From positions 6,014,430-6,078,429 of the forward strand of contig NZ_KQ031391.1 of the NCBI RefSeq assembly GCF_000966285.1: a stretch of DNA of 64,000 nt. Reading direction: 5' to 3'. Of the stretch, positions 17,836 to 27,012 are shown piece after piece. A model generated the notes under the pieces. The model had not been told where the DNA came from and did no database searches. It worked only from the letters and a program-made list of their open reading frames with translations. Made by a program: the position numbers and the translations under genes. Source of the DNA: Pseudofrankia sp. DC12 (GTDB lineage Bacteria; Actinomycetota; Actinomycetes; Frankiales; Frankiaceae). Positions within the stretch are counted from its first letter, which is position 1. Every line of letters begins with the position of its first letter.

Positions 17836-18294
17836 CTGACCTCCTTCTGCGCGATGGATACTCTCCGAACAATTATAGTTACGGATAGTGGCCAGAAGCG
17901 GGATCGGATGCCGTCACCCGGCGTGCCGCGCCGACGCCACGGCTAGGTCCAGACCCGCCCGAGGGTCTACCGGGTCCTGCGCCGTATCCCGTGGATCGTG
18001 AGGCCGGTCGATGACGCCAAAATCCCCACCCAACTGGCGATCTCCGGCCTCTCCTGGCTGCTGGAACCGGCATGATCGCGAACTGCGCAAGCGTAATTGC
18101 GGCAAATGGGACTCGGAGCGACAGGTCTGCTGCCCAGTTGGCGATCATCAGACCTGTGAGCGCCGTCGGCCGCTGATGATCGCCAAATGGGCAGGGGGTT
18201 TGGCGTGGCGAGGCCACGAGGCGGCCCTTGCTCGGGCGACGTCACCTGGGCCGCGCGCCACCGTCCGCTGTTCGTCACGGTCTGGATACGACCG
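17836..18294. other. Intergenic region with repeats and AT-rich promoter zone
   Basis: No gene supported. The left end is AT-rich (about 17860-17885) and suits the SLATT promoter. The middle has two related segments (the ACTGGCGATCTC region near 18033 and the AGTTGGCGATCATC region near 18136) and the hairpin described separately. Confidence 0.5.
18121..18193. repeat. Two mutually exclusive stem-loops
   Basis: Arms 18131-18151 and 18173-18193 form a 21-bp stem with a single mismatch. A competing stem pairs ACAGGTCT (18121-18128) with AGACCTGT (18150-18157), whose loop contains the left arm of the longer stem. Similar GGCGATC text occurs about 100 bases upstream, so this looks like a dispersed intergenic palindrome. 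Confidence 0.6.
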
Positions 18295-19506
18295 CTACCA
18301 GGCGATGGGAAGGCGTTCGGGGTAGCGCCAGATGGAGCCGGTGTGCCAGGGGACTTCCTCGGGGGGCACCGCCAGGCGCAGTCCCGGGAAGCCGGCGAGC
18401 AGGGCCTCGAGGGAGATGCGCAGCTCGGCGCGGGCGAGGCTGGCACCGGCGCAGTAGTGGGTGCCGTGACCGAAGGTCATGTGGGTCGCCGGCCGGTGGC
18501 GCTGGAAGTCGAGCGCCTCTGGGTTCTGGAACACGTCCGGGTCGCGGTTGGCCGCCAGGTAGGAGACGTGGACGGCGTCACCGGCGCGGATCGTCACGCC
18601 GCCGAGCTCCAGGTCCTCGGTGGCGATGCGGGCGATGCCGACGCCGTGGCGGAATGGGATGAAGCGCAGCAGCTCCTCGATCGCGGGTTCCAGCAGGCTG
18701 GGACGCGCGCGCAGCAACGCGAGCTGCTCCGGGTGGGTGAGCAGCGTGTAGACGATGTTGCTGAGCTGGTAGGTGCTCGTGTCGTGCCCACTGATCGTGA
18801 GGACCATCGACATCACCGCGAGCTCGGTGACACCCAGCAGCTCGGCTCCGTCCCGGGCCAGGGCCAGAGTGCTGATCAGGTCGTCGCCGGGCCGGGCGCG
18901 ACGCTGTGCCGAGAGCTCCAGGAAGTAGGCGCGCAGGGCGGCCTTGGCCTCGCGGGTCGGCCCGGGCCCGGCGTCGGTGGACATGAGCGTGACCACCAGC
19001 TCCCGGATGCGCTGCTGGTCGGCCTCGGGGATGGCCATGATCTCGCAGATCGTGGTGAGCGGCAGGCGCGCGGCGAACAGCCGGGCGAAGTCGGCCGGAG
19101 GTCCCGCCGCGCGGATGTCGTCGAGGAGCCGGGCCACGACCGCGCGGATCTTCGGGGTCATGCGCTCGGTCTGCGGCGCGGTGAACCCCTGCGCGACCAG
19201 GCGCCGCAGCCGGGTGTGCCCGGGCGGATCCATCAGGTTGACCGCCTCGGCCTGGGCGATCGGCTCGGGCGTCATCCGCGGCAGGTCCCGGCCGATGCCC
19301 GCCGCGCGGCTGAAGCGGTGGTCCGTCACGACCGTGCGGACGTCGTCGTAGCGGGTCACCAGCCAGGCCCAGCCCCGGCCGTGGGGCATGCTGATCCGGA
19401 TTACCGGCTCCTCCTTGCGTAGCTGCCGCAGCAGGGGGTCGAACTCCAACGCCTCCAGGTGGCCGAACGGGCAGTGCCGCACCCGGGGCTGGGTCTCGGT
19501 GGTCAT
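18295..19506 (-). CDS. Cytochrome P450, coupled to the type III PKS
   Basis: 403 residues with all P450 signatures: I-helix ISGHDTST, ExxR in EELLR, and the haem loop TFGHGTHYCAGASLAR with the thiolate Cys. Its ATG overlaps the TGA of the PKS gene by one base (TGATG), so translation is coupled. In streptomycetes a P450 of the CYP158 type directly follows the naphthalenetetrol synthase and couples flaviolin units into pigment; this pair has the same order. No ferredoxin is adjacent; electrons could come from elsewhere. The exact reaction is inferred from context. Confidence 0.9.
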   Translation of the reverse strand: MTTETQPRVRHCPFGHLEALEFDPLLRQLRKEEPVIRISMPHGRGWAWLVTRYDDVRTVVTDHRFSRAAGIGRDLPRMTPEPIAQAEAVNLMDPPGHTRLRRLVAQGFTAPQTERMTPKIRAVVARLLDDIRAAGPPADFARLFAARLPLTTICEIMAIPEADQQRIRELVVTLMSTDAGPGPTREAKAALRAYFLELSAQRRARPGDDLISTLALARDGAELLGVTELAVMSMVLTISGHDTSTYQLSNIVYTLLTHPEQLALLRARPSLLEPAIEELLRFIPFRHGVGIARIATEDLELGGVTIRAGDAVHVSYLAANRDPDVFQNPEALDFQRHRPATHMTFGHGTHYCAGASLARAELRISLEALLAGFPGLRLAVPPEEVPWHTGSIWRYPERLPIAW

Positions 19507-20612
19507 CACGCGGCGCTCTCGCGGGCGGTGAGACGAGTGCGCAGGTCGGAGGCCTGGCTGATCGGCGCGGACCAGGTCCCGACGCAGCTTTCGGCCGTGA
19601 TGCCGGGGCCGAAACCGGCGATCACGCCGGTCGCGCCATGTTCGAGCACGTTGTCCTCGAACATGCGGCGCAGGGCGTCGAGCACGACAGCGCTCGCTAT
19701 GTTGCCGTGCTCGGTCAGGGTCGCCCGGCTGTAGCGGAAGAAGGCCGGGTCCAGGCCGAGAATGTCGCGCAGGTCGTCCAGAATGCGAGGGCCGCCGGCA
19801 TGGATGATGTAGAAGTCGAGCGTGCCCGCGTCCCAGCCGTGGCTTTCCGCGAGAGCGCACAGTGCCGGGGCGAGCATCGCCATCGTCTTCGGCACCCGCT
19901 TGTCGAGCCGGAAATGGAAGCCCGTTTCCTTCACCGCGTAGGAAATCCAGTCCTCCGTGTCCGGCACGAGGTAGGAGCAGTTGCGTTCGAGCTGCACGCC
20001 GTAGCCCCCGCGCCCGCGGACCACCGCGGCGGCGACGGCGTCACCGAACAGGCCATTGGCCAGGAGCGAGCCGACGTCGTGGTCCGACGGCTGGTAGAGC
20101 AGTGAACAGAACTCGCAGGCGACGATGAGGACGTTCGCGCCCGGGTAGGCGTTGCAGAAGTCGGCCGCCCGGTTGATGGCCGCGCCACCCGCTGCACAGC
20201 CGAGCTGCGCGATCGGGATCTGCCGGGTATCGTTCCGGAACCCGAGGTTGTTGATCATCCAGGCCGTCAGTGAGGGCATCAGGAAGCCTGTGCAGGAGAC
20301 GAAGATGATGGCGTCGATGTCCTCGGGCCCGAGGTCCCCGGCCGCCGCGAGAGCGGGGCGCACCACTCCTGGTATCCGCGCCATCGCCTCTTGGGCGTAG
20401 ACCGCGTTACGTGCCTCGAAACCGGGGTGGCGCAGAGTCTCGGCAAGCGGGCGGACCAGGTGGCGCTTGTCCACCCCGGTGTTCGAGATGAGCCGGAGAA
20501 CGAGATCGAGCTGAGGGTGGTCCGCGTGCATTCGGCGGGCCAGCTCGAGGGTCTCCTCCATTCCGATCGTATTTTCCGGGACCAGGACGGCAGGGCGGCA
20601 GAGGATTGGCAT
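19506..20612 (-). CDS. Type III polyketide synthase, RppA/THN-synthase-like
   Basis: 368 residues of the chalcone-synthase fold. The catalytic triad is visible as Cys in IAQLGCAAGGAA, His in FYIIHAGGPRI and Asn in TEHGNIAS. A second Cys in FVSCTGFLMPSLTAW occupies the place where naphthalenetetrol synthases have an extra active-site Cys. Expected chemistry is condensation of malonyl-CoA units to 1,3,6,8-tetrahydroxynaphthalene, which oxidises to flaviolin. GGAGGGG precedes ATG 20612. The downstream P450 supports a pigment operon; no MarR or cupin partner was seen. Confidence 0.9.
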   Translation of the reverse strand: MPILCRPAVLVPENTIGMEETLELARRMHADHPQLDLVLRLISNTGVDKRHLVRPLAETLRHPGFEARNAVYAQEAMARIPGVVRPALAAAGDLGPEDIDAIIFVSCTGFLMPSLTAWMINNLGFRNDTRQIPIAQLGCAAGGAAINRAADFCNAYPGANVLIVACEFCSLLYQPSDHDVGSLLANGLFGDAVAAAVVRGRGGYGVQLERNCSYLVPDTEDWISYAVKETGFHFRLDKRVPKTMAMLAPALCALAESHGWDAGTLDFYIIHAGGPRILDDLRDILGLDPAFFRYSRATLTEHGNIASAVVLDALRRMFEDNVLEHGATGVIAGFGPGITAESCVGTWSAPISQASDLRTRLTARESAA

Positions 20613-21163
20613 GCGAAGCGCCCCTCCTTCGCGGGTTGACGTCAGCCGGGGCGGCTGCCGCGAATCCCGCGCGGCCAGGTTGGATTGATCCGGTGAGCCT
20701 GGTTGGCTCGCTCAACGTACCCGTTCTCGCAATGCCGAAACGATAGCCGACAGTGGTACCGGGAGACGCCTCGACGTGACTGGATTGTTCCGCCCGATAC
20801 GGGTGACCGGTGGGCGCAGATTGCCCGTTCTGGAATACGGCCGCTGCGGTGGTCGCCGGCGACACCCGCCCGCGCGTTATCCGATTTTACCGTGAATACC
20901 GCAGCTTTGTTGATGGGAACCGGTTTCGGGCTCCTTGTCTGGCCGGCCGAGCCCGGCGGCCCGTGGACCTGGCTGACGGCCGGGTCGGCCCCGCCATGGC
21001 GGGATGCCTGGCGGTCCGCTCCCGCCCGGGCCGTGCTCACTGCCGAGTCCTGGCTCCGCCGGTCGGCCACCCCTTGCGCTGAGCCGGGTTCGGCGCTTTT
21101 GTAGAACCCGTTCTACTCGGTGGTGGGTGCCGCCGATCGCGGCCGGGACGACAGGGGTGCGCT
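20613..21163. other. Divergent promoter region, PKS operon and SDR
   Basis: About 550 bases with lower GC than neighbours, notably 20680-20910. GAGCC/GGCTC (about 20694-20708) is a small inverted repeat near the PKS side, and a KstR-like palindrome sits at the SDR side. Open frames here lack any recognisable domain. Confidence 0.5.
21102..21115. promoter_or_regulatory. KstR-like TetR operator
   Basis: TAGAACCCGTTCTA is a perfect inverted repeat that fits TnnAACnnGTTnnA, the published form of the mycobacterial KstR operator that represses sterol and lipid catabolism genes. It lies 49 bases before the SDR start. No KstR gene is visible in the window. Confidence 0.6.
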
Positions 21164-22084
21164 GTGCAGGACTTCGCCGGCAAGGTCGCCGTGGTCACCG
21201 GTGCGGGCCAGGGCATCGGCCGGGCCCTCGTCGAGCGGTTCTGTGCCGAGGGGATGAAGGCCGTCGTCGCCGACGTCGTGCCCGACCTCGTCGAGCGCAC
21301 GACGGCCGAGCTGCGCGAGGCGGGCTGCGGGGTCACCGGTGTGGTGACCGACGTGACCTCGCTCGAGTCGGTCGAGGCGCTGCGGGACGCGACGCTGGCC
21401 ACCTACGGCGCCGTGCACGTCCTGTGCAACAACGCGGGCATCGGGTCGGGGCCGGAGGGCCAGCTCTGGGAGCACCACGTCAACGACTGGCGCTGGTCGT
21501 TCGACGTCAACGTGCTCGGGGTCGTCAACGGCATCCGCGCGTTCGCCCAGACCATGATCGCCCAGGACGTCGAGGGCCACATCGTCAACACGACCTCGGG
21601 GAACGGCGGCTTCACCCCATTGATCAACAGCGCGGTCTACGCGGCGACGAAGTCGGCCGTGACCACCGTGACCGAGTGCCTGTGGGGCCAGTTGCGGCAG
21701 TCGGGCGCGAAGGTCTCGGCTTCGCTGCTCTACCCCTCCACGGTGACGCCTGGGCTGCTCAACACCGGGATCTGGCGGCCGGGCGCGAACCGGCCCGACC
21801 GCTACGACCGCCCGGGCGCACCGCCGAAGGAAGGCCGAGACTCCCTCGGCGCCTTCCAGCAGCGGATGGACGCCGCCGGCCTGCCGGTGGTCTTCGCGCC
21901 GCTGTCCGAGGTCGCCGACCTGTGCCTGGCGGGCATCCGGGCCGACACGTTCTGGATCACGGTCCCGAGCGACGCGCAGAGCGCCAAGATCCTCGCCCGG
22001 GCCCGATCCCAGGTCGACCGGTCCGATCCCGACTACCTGCTCGAGGCCAACCTGATGGCCGCCCGCCCCGCCGCCAGGCCGTGA
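21164..22084 (+). CDS. Short-chain dehydrogenase/reductase (classical SDR)
   Basis: 306 residues: cofactor motif TGAGQGIGR near the N-terminus, LCNNAGIG, catalytic Ser in NTTSGNGG and the YxxxK motif YAATK. The C-terminal extension is longer than in basic SDRs. It probably oxidises or reduces a hydroxyl group on a lipid- or steroid-like substrate, as suggested by the upstream KstR-like site; the substrate is otherwise unknown. GTG 21164 was used; no ATG fits. A second SDR follows on the same strand about 130 bases downstream. Confidence 0.9.
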   Translation: MQDFAGKVAVVTGAGQGIGRALVERFCAEGMKAVVADVVPDLVERTTAELREAGCGVTGVVTDVTSLESVEALRDATLATYGAVHVLCNNAGIGSGPEGQLWEHHVNDWRWSFDVNVLGVVNGIRAFAQTMIAQDVEGHIVNTTSGNGGFTPLINSAVYAATKSAVTTVTECLWGQLRQSGAKVSASLLYPSTVTPGLLNTGIWRPGANRPDRYDRPGAPPKEGRDSLGAFQQRMDAAGLPVVFAPLSEVADLCLAGIRADTFWITVPSDAQSAKILARARSQVDRSDPDYLLEANLMAARPAARP

Positions 22085-22212
22085 GACCGCCCGCCCCGGC
22101 CGGCGGAACGGGCCGGTCCGGGCCGCCACCCGCCGGCGGCGCTGGCTCGCGGCCGGCCGACTGATCGCCCCACCGTGCCCGTATCGCCGATCCGCCCCTA
22201 GGAGGCACCCGG

Positions 22213-22983
22213 ATGACACAGGAGAACCTGCTGCGTCGGTTCGATGGCCGCGTCGCGCTCGTCACCGGAGCCTCGTCCGGCATCGGGAGGGCCGTCGCAG
22301 TGCGGCTGGCGGGCGAGGGCGCCTCGGTCCTGGCCTGCGACGTCGACGCCGCGGGGCTGGAGACGCTCGGCAAGGAGCTGCCCGACGACGCCGGCAGGAT
22401 CGTCGGGCGGGTCACCGACGTGCGGGACCGGGCCGCCTGCTTCGCCGCCATCGAGGACGCCGTGGCCGAGTTCGGCCGGCTCGACGTGCTCGGCAACGTC
22501 GCCGGCATCCTGCGGACCGGCCACGTGACGGACGTGTCCGAGGACGAGTACCGGCTCATGTTCGCGATCAACACCGACGCGTACTTCTTCTTCGCCCAGG
22601 CCGCGATACCGCACCTGCTGGCGACCAGGGGCAACATCGTGAACATCGCGTCGAACTCCGGCCTCATGGGCGGCGCCTACACCGTCCTGTACTGCATGAC
22701 CAAGGGCGCGGTCGTCCAGCTGACCCGCGCGCTGGCGATGGAGTTCCTCAAGAAGAAGATCCGTATCAACGCCATCGCCCCCGGCGGGACCGAGACCGCC
22801 CTGGTGGCCGGGACGGCATTCCCCGACGACGTCGACTACGACCTCATCGGCCGCTACATGGTCCCCAGGCGGATGGCCAAGCCGGACGACATCGCCAAGC
22901 TCTTCGCCTTCGTCGCCAGCGACGACGGCCGCAACATCCACGGCGCCATCCTGTCCTCGGACGGTGGCGTCACCGCCGGGTGA
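22213..22983 (+). CDS. Short-chain dehydrogenase/reductase
   Basis: 256 residues, standard SDR length. Motifs: TGASSGIGRAV, acidic Asp after strand 2 (LACDVDAAG), NVAGI, Ser in NIASNSG, and YCMTK as the YxxxK pair; the C-terminal SSDGGVTAG is typical of 3-oxoacyl-ACP reductase/SDR25-type enzymes. Start ATG 22213 with TAGGAGG in front. Probably co-transcribed with the SDR upstream. Cofactor preference is likely NAD(H), from the Asp; the substrate is unknown. Confidence 0.9.
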   Translation: MTQENLLRRFDGRVALVTGASSGIGRAVAVRLAGEGASVLACDVDAAGLETLGKELPDDAGRIVGRVTDVRDRAACFAAIEDAVAEFGRLDVLGNVAGILRTGHVTDVSEDEYRLMFAINTDAYFFFAQAAIPHLLATRGNIVNIASNSGLMGGAYTVLYCMTKGAVVQLTRALAMEFLKKKIRINAIAPGGTETALVAGTAFPDDVDYDLIGRYMVPRRMAKPDDIAKLFAFVASDDGRNIHGAILSSDGGVTAG

Positions 22984-23049
22984 CGACCGCCGCCAGGCCG
23001 GCGATCCCGCCGGTGCGGTCGCGCCGGCGCAGGCCCCGCCTGTCCCTCG

Positions 23050-23715
23050 TCATGGACCTGTGGGTGGGCTCGCCGCGGCGCGGTGGGCTCGCAGCAGGGT
23101 GTCGATGGCGTTGACCTCGCCCGCGGGGGTCTCCACCGGGCGCAGGACACGGACCGATCGCTCGATCACGAGTCCCGGCACGTCGGCGAGGTCGGCCGCG
23201 GTGTCCTCCGGTGAGTAGAGGACCTCGCGGTCCCGTGGGCCGCCGACGCCGTCGGTCAGGTTGCGTGCGTCGTGGGCGATGACGAGCAGGGTGCCGCCGG
23301 GCGCGAGCCAGCCGGCGGCGCGGCGCAGGGCGACCCGGCGGGCGAGCGGGGGAAGCTGCAGGTAGGCGACGATCACGGCATCGAAGCTGCCGACCGCCGG
23401 AAGGTCGGACCTGCCGGCTGTTTCCGGCTCCGCCTCGGCGATGACATCGGCGACGCGGAACCTCGTGCGGGCCGCGACTCCAGCCTCGACCGCGAGCCGG
23501 GCCGCGCGTTCGATCGCGGCGGCCGAGAAGTCCAGGCCGGTAGCCTGCCAGCCCCGGCTCGCCAGCCAGATCGCGTTGCGTCCCTCGCCGCAGGCCAGGT
23601 CGAGCGCGCGGCCAGCCGGTAGCTCGGCGAGCTCCGCGGCGACGAACCGGTTCGGCGGGAGCCCCCACACCAGCTCGTTGCCGGCATACCGCGCATCCCA
23701 GTCCGATGCTCGCAT
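23050..23715 (-). CDS. Class I SAM-dependent methyltransferase
   Basis: 221 residues with motif I ALDLACGEGRNAIWLA (about residue 40), motif II TGLDFSAAAIE and a core AVIVAYLQLPPL. The N-terminal WDARYAGNELVWG opening is common in thiopurine/tellurite-type (TehB-like) methyltransferases of actinobacteria. No partner gene gives a substrate. Start ATG 23715. It converges with the SDR at 22983, with 66 bases between them. Confidence 0.85.
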   Translation of the reverse strand: MRASDWDARYAGNELVWGLPPNRFVAAELAELPAGRALDLACGEGRNAIWLASRGWQATGLDFSAAAIERAARLAVEAGVAARTRFRVADVIAEAEPETAGRSDLPAVGSFDAVIVAYLQLPPLARRVALRRAAGWLAPGGTLLVIAHDARNLTDGVGGPRDREVLYSPEDTAADLADVPGLVIERSVRVLRPVETPAGEVNAIDTLLRAHRAAASPPTGP

Positions 23716-24427
23716 CGCGATCTTGGTTTCCTTCCGCCCGTCCCAGGCCGGGTGACCCGGCTCCTCCCACCCGGCGGGACGTCGCGACCAGCCAGCGCCG
23801 TTCGCCCTTCGGGCACTCGACTATCCCAGAAGCGCGGGCGAGCTGTCGCCAACCGTGACAATTCGGTGAACTCGGCAAGCGCCGCCCTGGCGGCTGGCTC
23901 GCCTGCCGCCGTGGCGGGTGCCGCGGTGCCGCCGCGGGACATCGGGCGGTAGGGGCTCATCCGGCGGCGGAGCGTCGCCCAGGCGCTACGGGAGGTGCGC
24001 CATGCGACCACCTGGCGCACGCGGACAAGGCTGCCCCGGAGACGCCGTTCGTCCCGGCACTGGCAGGGGCCCGCGGCTCTCCGGGTGAGCGGAAATCGCT
24101 GCTGGCGCTGAGAAACTAGGTGAGAGAAGTCCACGCTCACGCCGCACTCGCGGCATTAGGTGATGCACGGTGCGAGGATGACGCCTTGTCGACGACTCCG
24201 ACTTCTCCGTGCCATTTGATGGTGGCTTCTCTCACCTGACAGTCGTTATACCCGCCTCACCGGCCGACACACAACCCTCCGTCCGCCCCTCATCTCCCGG
24301 CACTGGGTGCCGAAATCGGGCTCCCCGACCTGAATGCGTGCTTGCGCCGGGTCCGGGTGCACCGTCCGGCCCGTCAGGCCTGTTCCGTCCGCCGGTGGCA
24401 GCGCGCGGGTGGGGCGGGAGCGCCGCG
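23716..24427. other. Long gene-less interval with an inverted repeat
   Basis: About 710 bases. No frame has a recognisable domain. AGGTGAGAGAAG-TCCAC (24118-24134) is inverted as GTGG-CTTCTCTCACCT (24222-24237) with one gap, about 90 bases apart; it may be a small mobile-element scar or a long-loop hairpin. Confidence 0.45.
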
Positions 24428-24874
24428 TCAGCCGGAGATGCTCGGGCCGTCGCCGGTGAGCGGGCCGCCCTCGGTGAGCGGCGCCAGCTCCTGGTCCCAG
24501 TTGATGTGGCGGGACTCGCCGCCGCAGGGCACCGCGGCGGCGGCCCGGCGCAGGAAGGCGCGCACGGCCCAGCGCGGCAGCCCGATCCGCGCGTGCCCCC
24601 CGGGGCTCGAGAGCGACAGCTCGACGACGGTCTCGCCGGCGTGCGTGATCGGCGCGACCCGGACGTCTGCGATCCCGGCGGGCCGGCGCAGGCCGTCCTC
24701 CAGCAACTCCCGGGCGAAAACCCATTCGACCCAGGCGCCGTTACCGACATCGAACCGGATGACGACCGCGAACGGATCCGTCGACCGGTAGGCCAGTTCG
24801 GCGGGGAATTTCCCGCCGTCGTCCAGCAGCCGGGCGTCGAACGGGACGTTGATGATTGCTTCGGCGCGGGTCAC
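24428..24874 (-). CDS. SsgA-like (SALP) sporulation/cell-division regulator
   Basis: 148 residues beginning with a beta-rich half (VPFDARLLDDGGKFPAELAY, PFAVVIRFDVGNG, VEWVFARELLEDGL) and ending with the helix WAVRAFLRRAAAAVP. This is the SsgA/SsgB family, found only in morphologically complex actinobacteria, where members steer septum placement and wall remodelling through FtsZ. GTG 24874 has GGGAGG six bases upstream. It is monocistronic, as SALP genes usually are. Which paralogue it is cannot be told. Confidence 0.88.
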   Translation of the reverse strand: MTRAEAIINVPFDARLLDDGGKFPAELAYRSTDPFAVVIRFDVGNGAWVEWVFARELLEDGLRRPAGIADVRVAPITHAGETVVELSLSSPGGHARIGLPRWAVRAFLRRAAAAVPCGGESRHINWDQELAPLTEGGPLTGDGPSISG

Positions 24875-25329
24875 TGCGGCCTCCCCTCGCCGGGCGAGTG
24901 TTGACGATGCCGATATGGTCGCGCGTCGACGGGAAACCGGCCAGACCCTCAATGCGTTTCTCCCGCCAGTGCCCGTCGCCGCTGCGCACCGCCAATGGTG
25001 ACACCCAGGCCGACTTGACACAATGTGTCCGGGTTCCGCGTGTCTGGTTGATTTCCGGCCGCACCCGCGCCACGCGAGGCCCGCGATGCCGGCGGGCACC
25101 TTCAGGCCAGCACGACGGCCGGTCGCCGAGCTGGTCGGTCGTCGTGGTCGTCGCGCGCCGGGTTGGTTGGGCCCGCGCTGGAAGCGGCGGGCGTCGGCGG
25201 TAGGCCCGGCCGGGCCTGGCTGCCCGCTCCCGGCGCTGTCTCCGCCGCGACCAGCGGGGAAAGCTGCCTACGAGGGCGCCGCGCCACCCGACAACCGCCG
25301 GGCGCGCGCCTGGAGCTGAGGAGGGCGAG
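24875..25329. other. Divergent intergenic region
   Basis: About 455 bases between the SsgA-like gene and the CBS gene, which are transcribed apart. It presumably contains both promoters. GGAG (25319-25324 region) precedes the CBS start. No RNA structure or gene stands out. Confidence 0.45.
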
Positions 25330-26022
25330 ATGACGATTCCCTACCAGGTGCCGGTCACGGTCTCGCCGGCCACGACGTTGGCGGATGCCGCCCGCCTGAT
25401 GGACCGGGCGGGAGCGGGCGCGCTGCTCGTCCTGGACGGGGAGCGGCTCGTCGGCATCGTGACCGACCGCGACGTCGTGCTGCGGGCCGTCGCGCGTGGG
25501 CTGCCGCGGGACGCCCGAGTCGACGCGGTGATGACGAGCGGCGTTGTCACCCTGCCGGTGACGGCCGAACGGGCGGAGGTGGTTCGGGCCTTTCGGACTC
25601 ACTCGGTGCGCCGGCTGCCGCTCATGGCCGGTGCGGAGGTGGTAGGCCTGATCACGCTCGACGACCTGCTCGCCGAGGCTGTCCCGGAGGATCTGCGCGG
25701 CATCGGCGCGATGGTCACGCATGAGGCCCACCACCCGCGCCACGAGGCCGGCCTCCCGGTTCCGGCGTCGACGGCCGACCGGAAGGCCAGGACCGCCCGG
25801 ACGGAGCCCGGGCCGGGCCAGGCGCGGATCGGCGACCAGATCGTCATCCACCGCCACACCCAGGACCAGCCGGACCGGGACGGCGAGGTCGTCGAGGTCA
25901 GTGGCCCGTTCGGCAACCCCCCGTTCCGGGTCCGCTGGTCGGACGACGCACGGGTCACGTTCTTCTACCCCGGCCCGGACGCCGAGATCCGCCACCTCGC
26001 GCGGGTGGGCCGCCACACCTGA
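25330..26022 (+). CDS. CBS-pair protein with C-terminal DUF1918
   Basis: 230 residues. Two CBS motifs (about 1-65 and 70-125, with ALLVLDGERLVGIVTDRDVV and RLPLMAGAEVVGLITLDDLL) form an adenine-nucleotide-binding module. A linker of about 40 residues is followed by a DUF1918 domain (GDQIVIH, FGNPPFRVRWSD, VTFFYPGPDAEI). The CBS part probably senses ATP/AMP or a related ligand; DUF1918 is a small barrel of unknown role. ATG 25330 follows GAGGAGGG. This fusion occurs in several actinobacteria. Confidence 0.88.
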   Translation: MTIPYQVPVTVSPATTLADAARLMDRAGAGALLVLDGERLVGIVTDRDVVLRAVARGLPRDARVDAVMTSGVVTLPVTAERAEVVRAFRTHSVRRLPLMAGAEVVGLITLDDLLAEAVPEDLRGIGAMVTHEAHHPRHEAGLPVPASTADRKARTARTEPGPGQARIGDQIVIHRHTQDQPDRDGEVVEVSGPFGNPPFRVRWSDDARVTFFYPGPDAEIRHLARVGRHT

Positions 26023-26097
26023 GGGCCGCGGCCACCTGAGCTCCGCCGTGCCGGCGCCGACGAGGTCGCCGCGAGGTGCCGGCGCGAGGTGCCGCCG

Positions 26098-26835
26098 TCA
26101 GGCGTCGAGCAGTTCCACGAGCGTCGCGTTGGCCGTGCCGCCGCCCTCGCACATCGTCTGCAGGCCGTAGCGCAGGCCGTTGTCGCGCAGGTGGTTGATC
26201 AGGCGGGTCATCAGGATCGCCCCCGACGCGCCGAGCGGGTGGCCGAGCGCGATCGCGCCGCCGAGCGGGTTGGCCTGCTTCGGGTCTGCGCCGGTCTCGG
26301 CCAGCCAGGCCAGCGGCACCGACGCGAACGCCTCGTTGACCTCGAAGGCGCCGGCGTCGTCGATCGACAGGCCGGTCTTCGCCAGCAGCTTCTCCGGTGG
26401 CCGGGATCGGCCCGGAGAGCACCTCGATCGGGTTGGCGCCGAGGACCGTGCCGGCGACGTACCGGGCGATCGGGTCAGGCCCAGCTCCCGGGCCTTCTCG
26501 GAGGTCGTGATCAGCAGCGCGGCGGCGCCGTCGGAGATCTGCGACGAGCTGCCGGCGTGGTGCAGGCTGTCCGGGCCGGCGACCGGCTTGAGCGCGCCCA
26601 GGTGTCGGCGGTCGTGCCGCGGCGCAGGCCCTGGTCGACCGTGAACGGGCCGGCTTCGGTCGGCACGGCGACGACCTGCGCGCCGAAGGCTCCGGCGTCG
26701 ACCGCGGCGGCGCCGCGCTCGTGGCCGAGCACCGAGAACTCGTCGAGCTCCCGGCGGCCGAAGCCCCAGCGGCGCGCGATCAGCCCGGCGCCGAGGGCCG
26801 TCTGAGCCTCGGTGCGAGGCGGCTTCGGGCGGAGC
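26098..26835 (-). pseudogene. Acetyl-CoA acetyltransferase (thiolase), 5'-truncated with three one-base shifts
   Basis: The C-terminal half of a thiolase can be rebuilt: GLIARRWGFGRRELDEFSVL, SSSQISDGAAALLITTSEKA, KTGLSIDDAGAFEVNEAFAS, GGAIALGHPLGASGA and CEGGGTANATLVELLDA. Three single-base indels (near 26600, 26472 and 26403) interrupt it, and about 150 N-terminal residues, including the nucleophilic Cys, are absent. The retained catalytic His (GHPLGASG) and second Cys (MCEGG) are intact, but no active enzyme can result. Likely once a fatty-acid or sterol beta-oxidation thiolase. Confidence 0.8.
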
Positions 26836-27012
26836 CGATCGGGCGGGGTGTAGCCGGGTCGGAACTGGGCGTTCCGGTAGTCTCCGGCTAGCTGCGATGG
26901 CAAGGTGTCAGACGTCACCTGGTTGCGGGGGGCGAGATGTCCGGGTCTACGTCATCCGGAGGTGTCATCCAAGGCCGAGGCAGGCCCGGGCGAACGTGAG
27001 GCGGAGGAGCCG

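Noticed and set aside
20703-21104. 133-codon frame in the PKS/SDR intergenic region
   Set aside because: No family, odd composition, and it overlaps the AT-rich promoter zone and the operator.
24118-24237. Insertion-sequence ends
   Set aside because: No target-site duplication or transposase; kept only as an inverted repeat.
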